Of a DNA stretch of 22,534 nucleotides, positions 14,428 to 22,511 are shown piece after piece; the first letter of the stretch is position 1, and every line of letters starts with the position of its first letter. Both the position numbers and the translations under genes were made by a program. Location: positions 1 through 22,534 of the forward strand of contig NZ_DYZA01000135.1 in the NCBI RefSeq assembly GCF_020741395.1. The letters run 5' to 3'. The notes under the pieces are model-generated. The model saw only the letters and a program-made list of their open reading frames with translations. It was not told the origin of the DNA and did no database searches. This stretch comes from Mailhella massiliensis (GTDB lineage: Bacteria > Desulfobacterota > Desulfovibrionia > Desulfovibrionales > Desulfovibrionaceae).

Positions 14428-15795
14428 ATGGGCAAGAGCGGATTTCACTGCATCACCTTCGGCTGTCAGATGAACGTCAACGATTCCCAGTGGGTGGAGC
14501 GCGCGCTCACGCGACTCGGTTTTGAGGAAAAGCCGCTGGAAGAGGCCGATGTGGTGCTTGTCAATACCTGCTCCGTGCGCGAGAAGCCGGAACAGAAGGT
14601 GTACAGCACGCTTGGGCGCGTGCAGCGGGCCAACCCGCGGGCCGTGGTGGGCGTGGCGGGGTGCGTGGCCCAGCAGCTCGGGGAAGAGCTCATGCGCCGC
14701 CATCCGCAGGTGCGCCTCGTGGCGGGAAGCGACGGCGTCTCTTCCATCCCGGACGCCTTCCTGCGTCTTCTGCACGAGCCGAAACTCAGGCTTTCCTTTC
14801 TGGATTTCACCGATATGTTCCCCGACCGCGACCCCTGCCTTGAGCCCGGGGCGGAAGGGCCCGCGCAGGGCGGGGTTACGCCCGTGGCCTATGTGAACAT
14901 CATGCAGGGCTGCGACAACTTCTGCGCCTACTGCATCGTGCCCTACACGCGCGGGCCGCGCAAATCCCGCTCCACAGAGGCCGTGCTCGACGAGTGCCGC
15001 GCCTGGGTGGCGCGCGGCGCGGGGGATATCACGCTTCTCGGGCAGAACGTCAACGTCTTCGGCAAGGATAAAAGCGGCGACGGCACTTCCTTCCCCGAAC
15101 TTCTGCGCCGGGTGGCGGCTATCCCGGGGCTGAGGCGCATACGCTTCGTCTCCGCCCATCCGCGCGATTTTTCGCAGGAGACCATAGACATGTTTGCGGA
15201 ACTGCCGCAGCTGTGCCCGCGCCTGCACCTGCCTTTGCAGTCCGGTTCCGATTCCATGCTGAAAAAGATGGGGCGCGGCTATACCATGGAGCGCTACCTT
15301 GCCGTGGTGGAGGGCCTCAGGAAGGCGCGGCCGGATATCGCCCTTTCCACCGACCTCATCGTGGGCTTCCCTTCGGAGACGGAGGAAGAGTTTGAAGACA
15401 CGCTGAAGGCCATAGACAGCTGCGGATTCATGTCGAGCTTTTCCTTCTGCTATTCCGACAGGCCGGGCACGCGTGCTTCCGCCATGCCGTTCAAGATTCC
15501 CCACGAGGTGCAGCTTGAGCGGCTTGAGCGGCTCCAGAGCCTGCAGAACGAGCGTGCGGAAGCGTGGCTCAAAAGCCGCGTGGGCCTTGTGACCGACGTG
15601 CTTCTGGAAGCGCCGAGCCAGAGAAGCGGGGAGGGCAACAACGAATGGCAGGGCCGCGACGCCTGGGGCGACATGGTGAATGTGCGCATGCCCGAAGGCC
15701 GGGGCCGTGCCGGGGAATTTGTGGATGTGAAGATAGAAAAGGCTCTCAAACATTCGCTCAAGGCTTCTCCTGTGGAAGAAAGCGCGCAGGCGTGA
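14428..15795 (+). CDS. miaB: tRNA-2-methylthio-N6-dimethylallyladenosine synthase MiaB
   Basis: This 455-aa radical SAM methylthiotransferase modifies i6A37 of tRNAs reading UNN codons. The N-terminal domain carries the second 4Fe-4S cluster through C13 (TFGCQMN), C48 (NTCSVRE) and C79 (GVAGCVAQ). The radical SAM motif is C162, C166, C169 in MQGCDNFCAYCIVPYTRG, and a TRAM RNA-binding domain closes the protein. ATG 14428 is preferred: it has CAGGAGA at 14417-14423 and begins directly at the family N-terminus. The in-frame ATG at 14272 would add 52 Arg-rich residues unlike any MiaB. A 175-nt structured spacer precedes it, and a strong terminator follows. Confidence 0.96.
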   Translation: MGKSGFHCITFGCQMNVNDSQWVERALTRLGFEEKPLEEADVVLVNTCSVREKPEQKVYSTLGRVQRANPRAVVGVAGCVAQQLGEELMRRHPQVRLVAGSDGVSSIPDAFLRLLHEPKLRLSFLDFTDMFPDRDPCLEPGAEGPAQGGVTPVAYVNIMQGCDNFCAYCIVPYTRGPRKSRSTEAVLDECRAWVARGAGDITLLGQNVNVFGKDKSGDGTSFPELLRRVAAIPGLRRIRFVSAHPRDFSQETIDMFAELPQLCPRLHLPLQSGSDSMLKKMGRGYTMERYLAVVEGLRKARPDIALSTDLIVGFPSETEEEFEDTLKAIDSCGFMSSFSFCYSDRPGTRASAMPFKIPHEVQLERLERLQSLQNERAEAWLKSRVGLVTDVLLEAPSQRSGEGNNEWQGRDAWGDMVNVRMPEGRGRAGEFVDVKIEKALKHSLKASPVEESAQA

Positions 15796-15808
15796 AGCGC
15801 AGGCGACG

Positions 15809-15851
15809 CATGAAAAAAGGCGGTCGGATTGTCCGGCCGCCTTTTTTCATG
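15809..15851. terminator. Bidirectional intrinsic terminator between miaB and the convergent operon
   Basis: A perfect 15-bp inverted repeat has arms CATGAAAAAAGGCGG (15809-15823) and CCGCCTTTTTTCATG (15837-15851), with further pairing in the loop. The A and T tracts make it work on both strands. It serves miaB from the left and the helix-hairpin-helix gene, whose stop is at 15865, from the right. Confidence 0.92.
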
Positions 15852-15864
15852 CCTTCAGAGGAAA

Positions 15865-16164
15865 TCAGCAGTTGCATTCCGCACCGGAAACGGCGTCCAC
15901 GCGCAGCACTTCCTTGGCCTGTTCCAGGTTTTCCTTGCTCATGCCGGGCACGTCGGAAAGTTCGTCGAGGGACATGAAATCCCCCATGTCCTCGCGATAG
16001 GAAACAATGGCTCCGGCAAGCTCGGCGTTCAGGCCGGGCACGGAGGCGAGTTCCTCCTGCGTGGCCGTGTTCACGTTGACGCCTTTTTCCTCGTCGGCGA
16101 GGACGGGGGAGGAAAAACCGAGGCAGAGGGTCAGGGCAAGGGCGGGGATAAGAGTGCGTTTCAT
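15865..16164 (-). CDS. Secreted helix-hairpin-helix (ComEA-like) small protein
   Basis: The product is 99 aa. ATG at 16164 is preceded by AAGGAG (16172-16177), whereas the longer open frame to 16254 adds a Pro-rich stretch with no ribosome site. The first 24 residues form a signal peptide (MKRTLIPALALTLCLGFSSPVLA, then Asp). The rest is one ComEA-type helix-hairpin-helix domain: VNVNTATQEELASVPGL, AIVSYREDMGDF and LSDVPGMSKENLEQ. Such domains bind DNA non-specifically, in competence or in other secreted proteins. It ends in AECNC, with two Cys near the C-terminus. It is the last gene of the operon. The role here is unknown; no other competence gene is nearby. Confidence 0.85.
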   Translation of the reverse strand: MKRTLIPALALTLCLGFSSPVLADEEKGVNVNTATQEELASVPGLNAELAGAIVSYREDMGDFMSLDELSDVPGMSKENLEQAKEVLRVDAVSGAECNC

Positions 16165-16183
16165 ACGATTCTCCTTGGAAAGG

Positions 16184-16387
16184 TTACCAGCTGAGGTAGG
16201 ACCAGGAATACAGGAAAAAGCAGATGGCGAAGGAAAGCAGGGCGGAGGCGGCAAGGCACAGGTGCCTGCGCCCGGCGCTGCAGCCTTCGCGGTGGGCGTG
16301 AAACACGCCCATGAATATGGCCGTCGCCGTGGCCTGGAAGAGCAGCAGGGCGAAACATATTTGAAGATAAAAGGTGATGCCCGTCAT
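16184..16387 (-). CDS. Small membrane protein, 67 aa, two transmembrane segments
   Basis: The frame starts at ATG 16387 after GAGGAA, with good spacing. Residues about 4-27 and 46-63 are hydrophobic and fit two transmembrane helices, joined by a basic, His- and Cys-containing loop (HAHREGCSAGRRHLC). No family is recognised. It lies 19 nt upstream of the helix-hairpin-helix gene in the same operon and 139 nt after the 49-aa gene. The count of aromatic residues at the end (FFLYSWSYLSW) fits a membrane interface. Confidence 0.65.
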   Translation of the reverse strand: MTGITFYLQICFALLLFQATATAIFMGVFHAHREGCSAGRRHLCLAASALLSFAICFFLYSWSYLSW

Positions 16388-16438
16388 AAAGGTTCCTCGG
16401 GAATCCGGCCGTGAGCGGCGGCCGGGTGGGGGTGGCGT

Positions 16439-16468
16439 CTCCGGCCGGGTCTGGTACCCCGGCCGGAG
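16439..16468. repeat. Perfect 11-bp inverted repeat in the operon spacer
   Basis: CTCCGGCCGGG (16439-16449) and CCCGGCCGGAG (16458-16468) form a perfect hairpin with an 8-nt loop inside the 139-nt gap between two small genes of the minus-strand operon. No T run follows on either strand, so it is more likely an RNA-processing or stability element than a terminator. Confidence 0.6.
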
Positions 16469-16526
16469 CCTGGAGTTCCTGTCGCGGTGAGTGCTCCGGC
16501 AGGAAAGGGGAGGCCCGAAGCGCCGC

Positions 16527-16676
16527 CTAAAGAAGGCCCGTGCGCTGGAAGAGGACGGCAAGCAGGATGAAGGCAAGGGCGAGGATGATGCCCACCGTGT
16601 CGCGGTCGCGTTCTTCCTGCCCGGAGTTGTCCATGTAGTCGAAGCCTTCCTTGTCGGTGGTGTGGAAATGTTTCAT
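16527..16676 (-). CDS. Single-pass small membrane protein, 49 aa
   Basis: ATG 16676 has TAGGAG eight or so nucleotides upstream; the upstream TAG is also the stop of the transporter gene, which ends 8 nt before. The first 27 residues are polar and charged (His, Asp, Glu and Lys-rich), and residues about 28-45 form one hydrophobic helix (VGIILALAFILLAVLFQ). A cytoplasmic N-terminus and a short outside tail are likely. No family is recognised. The tight spacing suggests an accessory subunit of the transporter. Confidence 0.6.
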   Translation of the reverse strand: MKHFHTTDKEGFDYMDNSGQEERDRDTVGIILALAFILLAVLFQRTGLL

Positions 16677-16684
16677 GGCGTCTC

Positions 16685-17830
16685 CTAGATAAGCGGGAAG
16701 TTGAGCTTTGCCGCGGCCAGCAGGCAGAGCGTGAGCAGAACGATGCGGAAGATGCCCGAGGCGAAGGTGAGGACAAGCCCCTTCAGGCCCCACCGGGCGA
16801 TTTCGCGCAGAGGAAGCGAAAGCCCCAGCGCGGCGGCCGCAAGGGAGAAGTCCCATTTCACGAGCTCGAACACGGCAAGGTGCGCGGGTTCCTTCACCAC
16901 ATGGAACTGCACCGCAATCCAGACGAGGATGAAGACCACGAGGAAGAGGGGCAGTTTTTTGTGGGCGCGCGTGGCGAGAACGGTTTCATCGTCGCGGAAG
17001 ATGCGGGCGCGGATGAACATGACGAAGAACACGAAGAGAAAACCTGCGGGCATGAGGGCGTGCCGCACCGGCTCCACATAATGCGCCCAGTGCCCGGCTT
17101 CGTAACTGTAGCCGAAGGCCGCGTTGAACATCTGCCCCGTATTGCCGATGCCGAACACGGAAAGCACGGCGAAGGCCTCATCGTCCATGTCGAGGGCATG
17201 GCCGAGAAGCGGCAGCAGGAAGGAGGCGACGAGTCCGAAGAGCAGGATGCAGGCTAAGGCGTTGATGACCTGCCCGCCTTTGGACTTCAGCATGGGCATG
17301 AGTATGGCTGCCACATGGGGGTCGCCCGTGGAGAGCGCGCCCGCAATGGTGGAGTAGTGGCGGTCGTCCATGGAGAGCAGCCTGCCGAGCACAAGCGTCA
17401 GAGAGGCGGTGAGGATCATGACGGCGAAGGCGAGGAGAATAAGGGGCAGCCCCGCCTTTTCCGCATGGCTGAAGACAAAGTGCGGCGCCAGCATGATGAT
17501 GCCGAGGGGCATGAGGATGTGGATGAAGGAAAGGCCGCGCTTCCAGCAGTCCGGCACGCCGGACACGTTGCCGATGACAAGTCCCATGAGGAAGGGATTC
17601 CACACGAAGTTGGAGTTGAGTATCTGGAAAAGGGGCTGATGATTCACCGGGCCGATCACGTTGTCGAGCCAGTGAAACAGGTTTTCCAGGGTCAGCGGGT
17701 TGGGGCTTCCCGCGAGGTTGTTGGAAAAAAGCGCGATGAAGAACATGGCCAGCAGACCGGGCAGGACCTCCTGTGTGCCGTAAAGGCAGCTCAGGAAGGA
17801 GCGTCGGCGTTCTTCGTAGGATACGTTCAT
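16685..17830 (-). CDS. YeiH-type putative sulfate exporter family membrane protein
   Basis: This 381-aa polytopic membrane protein has about ten hydrophobic segments. Conserved-looking stretches include MGLVIGNVSGVPDCWKRGLSFIHILMPLGIIML, STIAGALSTGDPHVAAI and VLSVFGIGNTGQMFNAAFGY, which resemble the UPF0324/YeiH family often labelled putative sulfate exporter. That label is not biochemically firm. ATG 17830 is chosen because it leaves a 13-nt gap to the upstream gene, while the ATG at 17863 would overlap it; the ribosome site (CAGG) is modest. In a sulfite- or sulfate-metabolising organism it could move a sulfur oxyanion or other anion. It is followed 8 nt later by the 49-aa membrane protein. 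Confidence 0.75.
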   Translation of the reverse strand: MNVSYEERRRSFLSCLYGTQEVLPGLLAMFFIALFSNNLAGSPNPLTLENLFHWLDNVIGPVNHQPLFQILNSNFVWNPFLMGLVIGNVSGVPDCWKRGLSFIHILMPLGIIMLAPHFVFSHAEKAGLPLILLAFAVMILTASLTLVLGRLLSMDDRHYSTIAGALSTGDPHVAAILMPMLKSKGGQVINALACILLFGLVASFLLPLLGHALDMDDEAFAVLSVFGIGNTGQMFNAAFGYSYEAGHWAHYVEPVRHALMPAGFLFVFFVMFIRARIFRDDETVLATRAHKKLPLFLVVFILVWIAVQFHVVKEPAHLAVFELVKWDFSLAAAALGLSLPLREIARWGLKGLVLTFASGIFRIVLLTLCLLAAAKLNFPLI

Positions 17831-17843
17831 GGTATTTACCTGC

Positions 17844-20741
17844 CTATTGGAACCTGCGGGCAAGCCATGCGTCGAGCCCGCGTTCAGGGTGGGGGTGAGC
17901 GCCGGTGCGCCAGTATTCCTGCCATGCGGAACGCTCCATGAGCGAAGCGCGCAGGAAGCCTTCGATGGTGCCGTTCACGCCCATGAGCACGTCGATGTTG
18001 TTGCGCGGCTGGAAGGCCAGGTTCGCGCTTTTGAAAACGCGCTTGCGGTAATTGGTTTCGATGTGCCAGGCGTGGATCATTTCCCCGTCGAAGCTGTCGA
18101 TGACGATGCTGAATTGCGGCTTGCCGTCGGCCGTGCGCGGGCCGTCGAAGCGGGGGTGTTCCTTGTCGAGAATGATGGGTTTGGGGTTGTCGAGCAGCAC
18201 TTCGTTGAGCTGATAACAGTGTCCGCACACATCCGGCCGCACCATGAAGCGGGGATCGCCTTCAAAGGGCGTGTCGCTTTCGAGCTTTTTCAGGTTCACA
18301 TAGGTGTAGAAGGCGGCCTTGCCCTTTTCAAAGGGCGTGTTCACGTCCACTTCCGCAAGTACCCTGTTTTTTCCTTCGTCGAAGGGGAGTTGCAGGGAAT
18401 GCACCACGCGCTGATGCTGGGGCAGAAAGGCGCGGGTTTCGGCGTTGAGCGGGCCGAGAATCTTCCGTTCTGCAAGGGAGCCGTCGTTTCTGCGGATTTC
18501 CACTTCGCTCGTTCCGGCCTCTTCGTTGAAGGCGATGAGCTTCAGGGTATGATGTTTTCCGAGGGCCGTTTCCTCGCCCGGGGCGAGCAGGGTGCGCACG
18601 GGCTTGTCGTAGGTGTATTCCACGCTCTGTATGGCCGGGGTGCCGAAGCTCTTCACGCGCACATAGTCTTCGCCCACGAATTCCGGCTCGATCCAGGTGG
18701 CGCCTTCGGCGAAGCGGTCGTGCAGGAAATAGCGGTCGCCCTGTTCGCGGCTGAGTCCCTGGGCCAGCTCGAAGGGCGCGCCGAAGTTGTTGCCCGAGTA
18801 TTTCACCACGTTGATCTGCGCCATGGGCCTGTCGTCGAGCAGGTGCTTTTCGGTGAAGCGCAGAACTTTGTTGTTTACGCCGAGAGGTTCGTCCTGCCAG
18901 TAGACGGGGTGGAGACTTGCGTCGGGCTGCACGCGCAGGAAGTCGATGTCGAAGTTGCGCCGCGTGAAGGTGGTGGATTCAAAGGTGGCGAGGTAGGCGC
19001 GGCGGCCCAGCATGTAGAAGGTTTCGCCGTTCAGGGCGCGCACGTTGCGCGCGTTGCGCGAGGTGTAGAACAGCCCGGAAGGCGGAATGACGATGCGGCC
19101 TTTTTTCCAGTCCACATAACTGCCGCGGATGACGAGTCCCTCGGAGGAGGTGAGCTTTTCGCCCCGGCGGTTGGTCACCTGTTCGCGCCCGAAGCCGCGC
19201 ATGAGTCCGCCGAAAGGGGCCGTGGGATCGGGGGCGTGGAAGGCCATGTCAGGCATGACGGAGGGGAAGGAGGTGAAGTGCGAGCCCTGCACCTCGGTGC
19301 CGAATTTCGGCGTGGCGAGGCGGGTAAGGAAGCTGTCTTCAAGGATGGAGAGGAAGGTGGGCGCACGGCCGATGAAGCAGTCGATATCTTTGCGGCCCTT
19401 GTCCGTGAAGGAAAGGTTGTCGGTGCGCTGGAAGAAGCGGTCGCGCACATAGTAGCTCTTCACTCTGTCGCCTTCTATGTCGTCGGCCACCAGGCGGAAG
19501 GCCGGGCGGTTCCATATGTCGGAATACTTTACGGGGCCGTCGTAGCTGTCGCTGCCGCTGTCGAGAGTGAAGGCATCGGCGTTTTCCAGGGTAAGGCGCT
19601 GGAGCTTGCCGGTGAGAAGATTCGCCTCAAGGCCCACGGTGTAGCGGGAATCGAGAGGCCAGGGCGCGCCGTTTTTCACGGTGACGAGGTCGCGGTAGAT
19701 GACGAAGCTCAGCATGCCGTCCTCCCAGTCGTGCGGCACGGCCGTCGACCAGGGCACGAAGTCGGAATGGCGCAGGTACCCGGGCTGTACGGCTATTTCT
19801 ATGCGCATGTCCTCGCCGGGCACGGTAAGGCTGTAGGCATCCTTTTCCTCTTCCGTATCCTTGTAGCCCTGGGAGCTTACGGGGCGCACCAGTTTTTCGG
19901 CCAGCACCTTTTCGCCGAAAAGGTCGGTGACGCGGATGCGGAAGCCTGCGTTTTCCCGGAAGGCGTAAATGCGCTTCGTGCCGTAGAGCCGGTATTCCTC
20001 CTGCCTCAGGTCGAGCACCACGGGGCGGGAAAGGGAGAAGGTGGCCTCTTCGATGACGGGGTAGGAAAGAGCGGCAAAGCGCGCCTTCGTAAAGTCGTGA
20101 TCCTTCACCTCGAAGCGGCTTGCCCCGTATTCAAACACCGGGTCGAGGAAGAATTCGTCAAGCTGCTCCACGTCGCCTTCCATGTGGCTGCGGTCGGGCA
20201 GATCACTGATGGTCGGGAACTTGGAGGACACGGAAAATTCCATGGGCCAGTGGCCGGAAGGCGCGATGAGCGCCATCTGGATATAGGGCAGATCATAATG
20301 GTCGGTGGCGTAGTCGAACCACAGGCGGTAGCCCGCGTCATCGAGCAGCACCTTTTCTCCCTTCTTCAGCGAAACGTCGCGCACGGTGCGCACGCTTACC
20401 TTGCTGTCCACCAGATAGGCGTGTTCGCCGAGAATGAGGAACGGGTCGCGCCGGAAGGGGGCCGCGTCCTGTTCCGTTTCCGAAAGGTAGCACAGCCCGC
20501 CTGCGGGCACGAAGGCTTTGCCGTCTTTTACGGAGCTTTTGCGCACGAGCACGGCCTCGGAAAGGTTGCGCGTCTGGCCGTACTGGTTTTTGAAGCTCTT
20601 GTGCCGCAGGCCGCCGAGATCGGGGATGAAGGGCATGTCGCCTGCCGGGGCAAGACCGTGCGGGCTTTCCGCAGCGGGCGCGCCGGAGAAGAGAAGACAT
20701 ACGAGGGCGGCGGCGACGCCGGAAACGAGAAGTTTGTTCAT
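17844..20741 (-). CDS. Large secreted protein of unknown function with internal duplication
   Basis: The product is 965 aa. ATG 20741 is preceded by AAGGAAG (20749-20755); a TTG one codon upstream is less likely. An N-terminal signal peptide ends near GAPAAES. I do not recognise the family. The sequence is rich in aromatic, charged and beta-prone residues with no other membrane segment, consistent with a periplasmic or exported beta-rich protein. Two parts resemble each other: residues about 50-120 (VLVRKSS.KDGKAFVPAGGLCYLS, then FLILGEHAYL) and about 520-595 (LVIRGSYVDWKKGRIVIPPSGLFYTS, then FYMLGRRAYL). A single CGHC (C839-C842) near the C-terminus could bind metal or haem-like groups or form a disulfide. 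It is the first gene of the operon, behind a sigma-54 promoter and upstream of the transporter, so a binding or sensing role for an exported or imported compound is possible. Confidence 0.8.
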   Translation of the reverse strand: MNKLLVSGVAAALVCLLFSGAPAAESPHGLAPAGDMPFIPDLGGLRHKSFKNQYGQTRNLSEAVLVRKSSVKDGKAFVPAGGLCYLSETEQDAAPFRRDPFLILGEHAYLVDSKVSVRTVRDVSLKKGEKVLLDDAGYRLWFDYATDHYDLPYIQMALIAPSGHWPMEFSVSSKFPTISDLPDRSHMEGDVEQLDEFFLDPVFEYGASRFEVKDHDFTKARFAALSYPVIEEATFSLSRPVVLDLRQEEYRLYGTKRIYAFRENAGFRIRVTDLFGEKVLAEKLVRPVSSQGYKDTEEEKDAYSLTVPGEDMRIEIAVQPGYLRHSDFVPWSTAVPHDWEDGMLSFVIYRDLVTVKNGAPWPLDSRYTVGLEANLLTGKLQRLTLENADAFTLDSGSDSYDGPVKYSDIWNRPAFRLVADDIEGDRVKSYYVRDRFFQRTDNLSFTDKGRKDIDCFIGRAPTFLSILEDSFLTRLATPKFGTEVQGSHFTSFPSVMPDMAFHAPDPTAPFGGLMRGFGREQVTNRRGEKLTSSEGLVIRGSYVDWKKGRIVIPPSGLFYTSRNARNVRALNGETFYMLGRRAYLATFESTTFTRRNFDIDFLRVQPDASLHPVYWQDEPLGVNNKVLRFTEKHLLDDRPMAQINVVKYSGNNFGAPFELAQGLSREQGDRYFLHDRFAEGATWIEPEFVGEDYVRVKSFGTPAIQSVEYTYDKPVRTLLAPGEETALGKHHTLKLIAFNEEAGTSEVEIRRNDGSLAERKILGPLNAETRAFLPQHQRVVHSLQLPFDEGKNRVLAEVDVNTPFEKGKAAFYTYVNLKKLESDTPFEGDPRFMVRPDVCGHCYQLNEVLLDNPKPIILDKEHPRFDGPRTADGKPQFSIVIDSFDGEMIHAWHIETNYRKRVFKSANLAFQPRNNIDVLMGVNGTIEGFLRASLMERSAWQEYWRTGAHPHPERGLDAWLARRFQ

Positions 20742-21062
20742 CAAAACTTCCTTGTGGTTTGAAGGGACTGTCGGAACGGCGGCATGTTTTCACCCGGTGT
20801 GCGCCGGAAAGAACAGGGAAAGCCCGCCGTACAAGGGATATGCACGAATCGTTCCAAAATCATGATTGTGAATTATGGGAGGGAGTTATATTTTAAGGCA
20901 GGGATTTTTCACGGGCTGTTACGGGGAATTTTGTGCGGAGAGCTGCACAAGAAGGCGAAGGTGTGCCTTTTTTCGCGCAGAGGCGGAAAAAAGGAGTTCT
21001 CCTTTACGCGGGCACTTCTTGCCGTTATGATGGCGGATGCAAACGGCTTCAGGGTAAGGAAT
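20742..21062. other. Divergent regulatory region between the secreted-protein operon and the response regulator
   Basis: This 321-nt region holds the minus-strand sigma-54 promoter (20840-20857) and, next to it, the perfect 10-bp palindrome AATCATGATT (20858-20867). A weak plus-strand candidate of sigma-70 type, TTGTGA-N15-TATATT (about 20866-20892), could serve the response regulator. No gene is supported inside it, although the response-regulator frame remains open back to 20784. Confidence 0.55.
20840..20857 (-). promoter_or_regulatory. Sigma-54 (-24/-12) promoter for the secreted-protein/transporter operon
   Basis: Read on the minus strand the site is TTGGAACGATTCGTGCAT. Against the consensus TTGGCACG-N4-TTGCAT it has two mismatches and keeps the invariant GG (20855-20854) and GC (20843-20842) at 10-nt spacing. 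Transcription would start near 20830, giving a leader of about 90 nt before ATG 20741. A divergent NtrC-type regulator gene lies beside it. Confidence 0.65.
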
Positions 21063-22454
21063 ATGAACGAGCAGAGAAAAAGCGGTTATCAGATTCTGGT
21101 GGTGGACGACGACCCGGAATGGCATGAGATTCTCGCCCTTCTTTTTTCCCGCAAGGGCTGGAGAACGGAAACGGCTCTTTCCGGGGAAAGGGCGCTTTCG
21201 CGCATCGCCGCAGGCGGCATCGACGTGGTGGTCTGCGATCTTTCCATGCCCGGCATGAGCGGGCTTGAGGTGCTCAGGCGCGTGCGCGCCATGAACGCGC
21301 GCCTTCCCTTCATCATGATGACGGGCGTGGGCACCATTGAGAGCGCCGTGGAAGCCGTGCAGCTCGGGGCCTATAGCTACCTTACCAAGCCTGTGAACAA
21401 CACGGAACTTGCCGCCCTCGTGCAGCGCGCGGCCGAGCACGCAAGGCTGCACAGTCAGCTTCAGGAAAGGCCGCGCGAGGAGGAGGCGCCTGTCTCCATG
21501 GTCTACAACAGCCCGGCCATGAAACAGATGCTGGAAATCATCCGCAAGGTGGCGGGCACCAGCGTGCCCATTCTCATCACCGGGGAAACGGGCACGGGCA
21601 AGAGCAGACTTGCGGAATACATACACCGTGCAAGCGCCCTCAGGGAGAAGCCCTTCCTTACCATCGACTGCGCGGCGCTTCCCGAATCGCTTCTGGAAAG
21701 CGAGCTTTTCGGCCATGTGAAGGGCGCCTTCACCGGAGCGGTGAACAGCCGGCGCGGCCTTCTGGAAGAGGCGCAGGGCGGCACGGTGTTTCTGGATGAA
21801 ATAGGCGAGCTTTCCCCCTCGACGCAGGCCAAGCTTCTGCGCGCCATTCAGGAGCATGAGATACGCCCCGTGGGCAGCAACAAAAGCGTAAGCATCAACG
21901 TGCGCTTCATCGCGGCCACGCATCGCAGGCTGGAAGAGGACGTGAAGACGGGGCGCTTCCGCGAGGATCTTTTCTACCGCCTTTCCGTCATTCCCCTGTA
22001 CCTGCCGCCGCTTCGGGAGCGTCGGGAGGACCTGGCCGCGCTCATCGGCTTTTTCATCAACCGCTTCAACGAGCGCTACGGCCGCAATGTCACGCAGATA
22101 AGCCCGGCGGCCATGAACATTCTCTACAGCCAGCCGTGGAAGGGCAACATACGCGAGCTGGAAAACGTGCTGGAGCGCGCCTTTCTGCTCACGGAAGGCG
22201 ACAGGCTCATGCCCGAAGCTCTGGGCATGCTTACGGACGGCGCGCCCTTTACGCCGTCATCTTCCGCCGAAGCCGTGCCGGAAGCGCCTCTTTCCCTTTC
22301 CGACGCGGTGCGCAACGCGGAAATACAGGCCCTTCAGCAGGCGCTTTCCCTGTGCAACGGCAACAAGACGCAGGCGGCCGAACTTCTGGGCATAGGCCGA
22401 AGAACGCTCTACGACAAGCTCGAACAGTTCGGCCTTGTGGAAAGGAAGGGATAG
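21063..22454 (+). CDS. NtrC-family sigma-54 response regulator
   Basis: The product is 463 aa from ATG 21063, preceded by AAGGA. An in-frame ATG at 20784 would add 93 residues unlike a receiver domain, so it is rejected. The receiver domain (about 10-125) has the acidic triad DDD (15-17), phospho-acceptor Asp59 (VVCDLSMPGMSG), Thr87 and Lys109. The AAA+ domain has Walker A GETGTGKS (174-181), GAFTGA (221-226) and Walker B TVFLDE (241-246). A Fis-type helix-turn-helix (about 425-457: NKTQAAELLGIGRRTLYDKL) ends the protein. It is divergent from the secreted-protein operon, whose promoter is of sigma-54 type, so it likely controls that operon. The cognate kinase is not in the window. Confidence 0.95.
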   Translation: MNEQRKSGYQILVVDDDPEWHEILALLFSRKGWRTETALSGERALSRIAAGGIDVVVCDLSMPGMSGLEVLRRVRAMNARLPFIMMTGVGTIESAVEAVQLGAYSYLTKPVNNTELAALVQRAAEHARLHSQLQERPREEEAPVSMVYNSPAMKQMLEIIRKVAGTSVPILITGETGTGKSRLAEYIHRASALREKPFLTIDCAALPESLLESELFGHVKGAFTGAVNSRRGLLEEAQGGTVFLDEIGELSPSTQAKLLRAIQEHEIRPVGSNKSVSINVRFIAATHRRLEEDVKTGRFREDLFYRLSVIPLYLPPLRERREDLAALIGFFINRFNERYGRNVTQISPAAMNILYSQPWKGNIRELENVLERAFLLTEGDRLMPEALGMLTDGAPFTPSSSAEAVPEAPLSLSDAVRNAEIQALQQALSLCNGNKTQAAELLGIGRRTLYDKLEQFGLVERKG

Positions 22455-22511
22455 TCTGAGACTGAAAATACCGTCTATGATGATATTTTCATGATAAATA
22501 TTTTTTTGAAG

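Noticed and set aside
17829..20762. 977-residue plus-strand frame opposite the secreted-protein gene
   Set aside because: The minus-strand frame has a signal peptide, a good ribosome site and a promoter; the plus-strand product is Val/Gly/His/Ala-rich with no recognisable features.
20926..20944. GG-N10-GC match ahead of the response regulator on the plus strand
   Set aside because: Only the invariant dinucleotides fit; the rest of the -24 and -12 elements is poor.
20784..21062. 93-residue N-terminal extension of the response regulator
   Set aside because: The extension resembles no domain, covers the promoter region, and ATG 21063 has its own ribosome site directly before a standard receiver domain.
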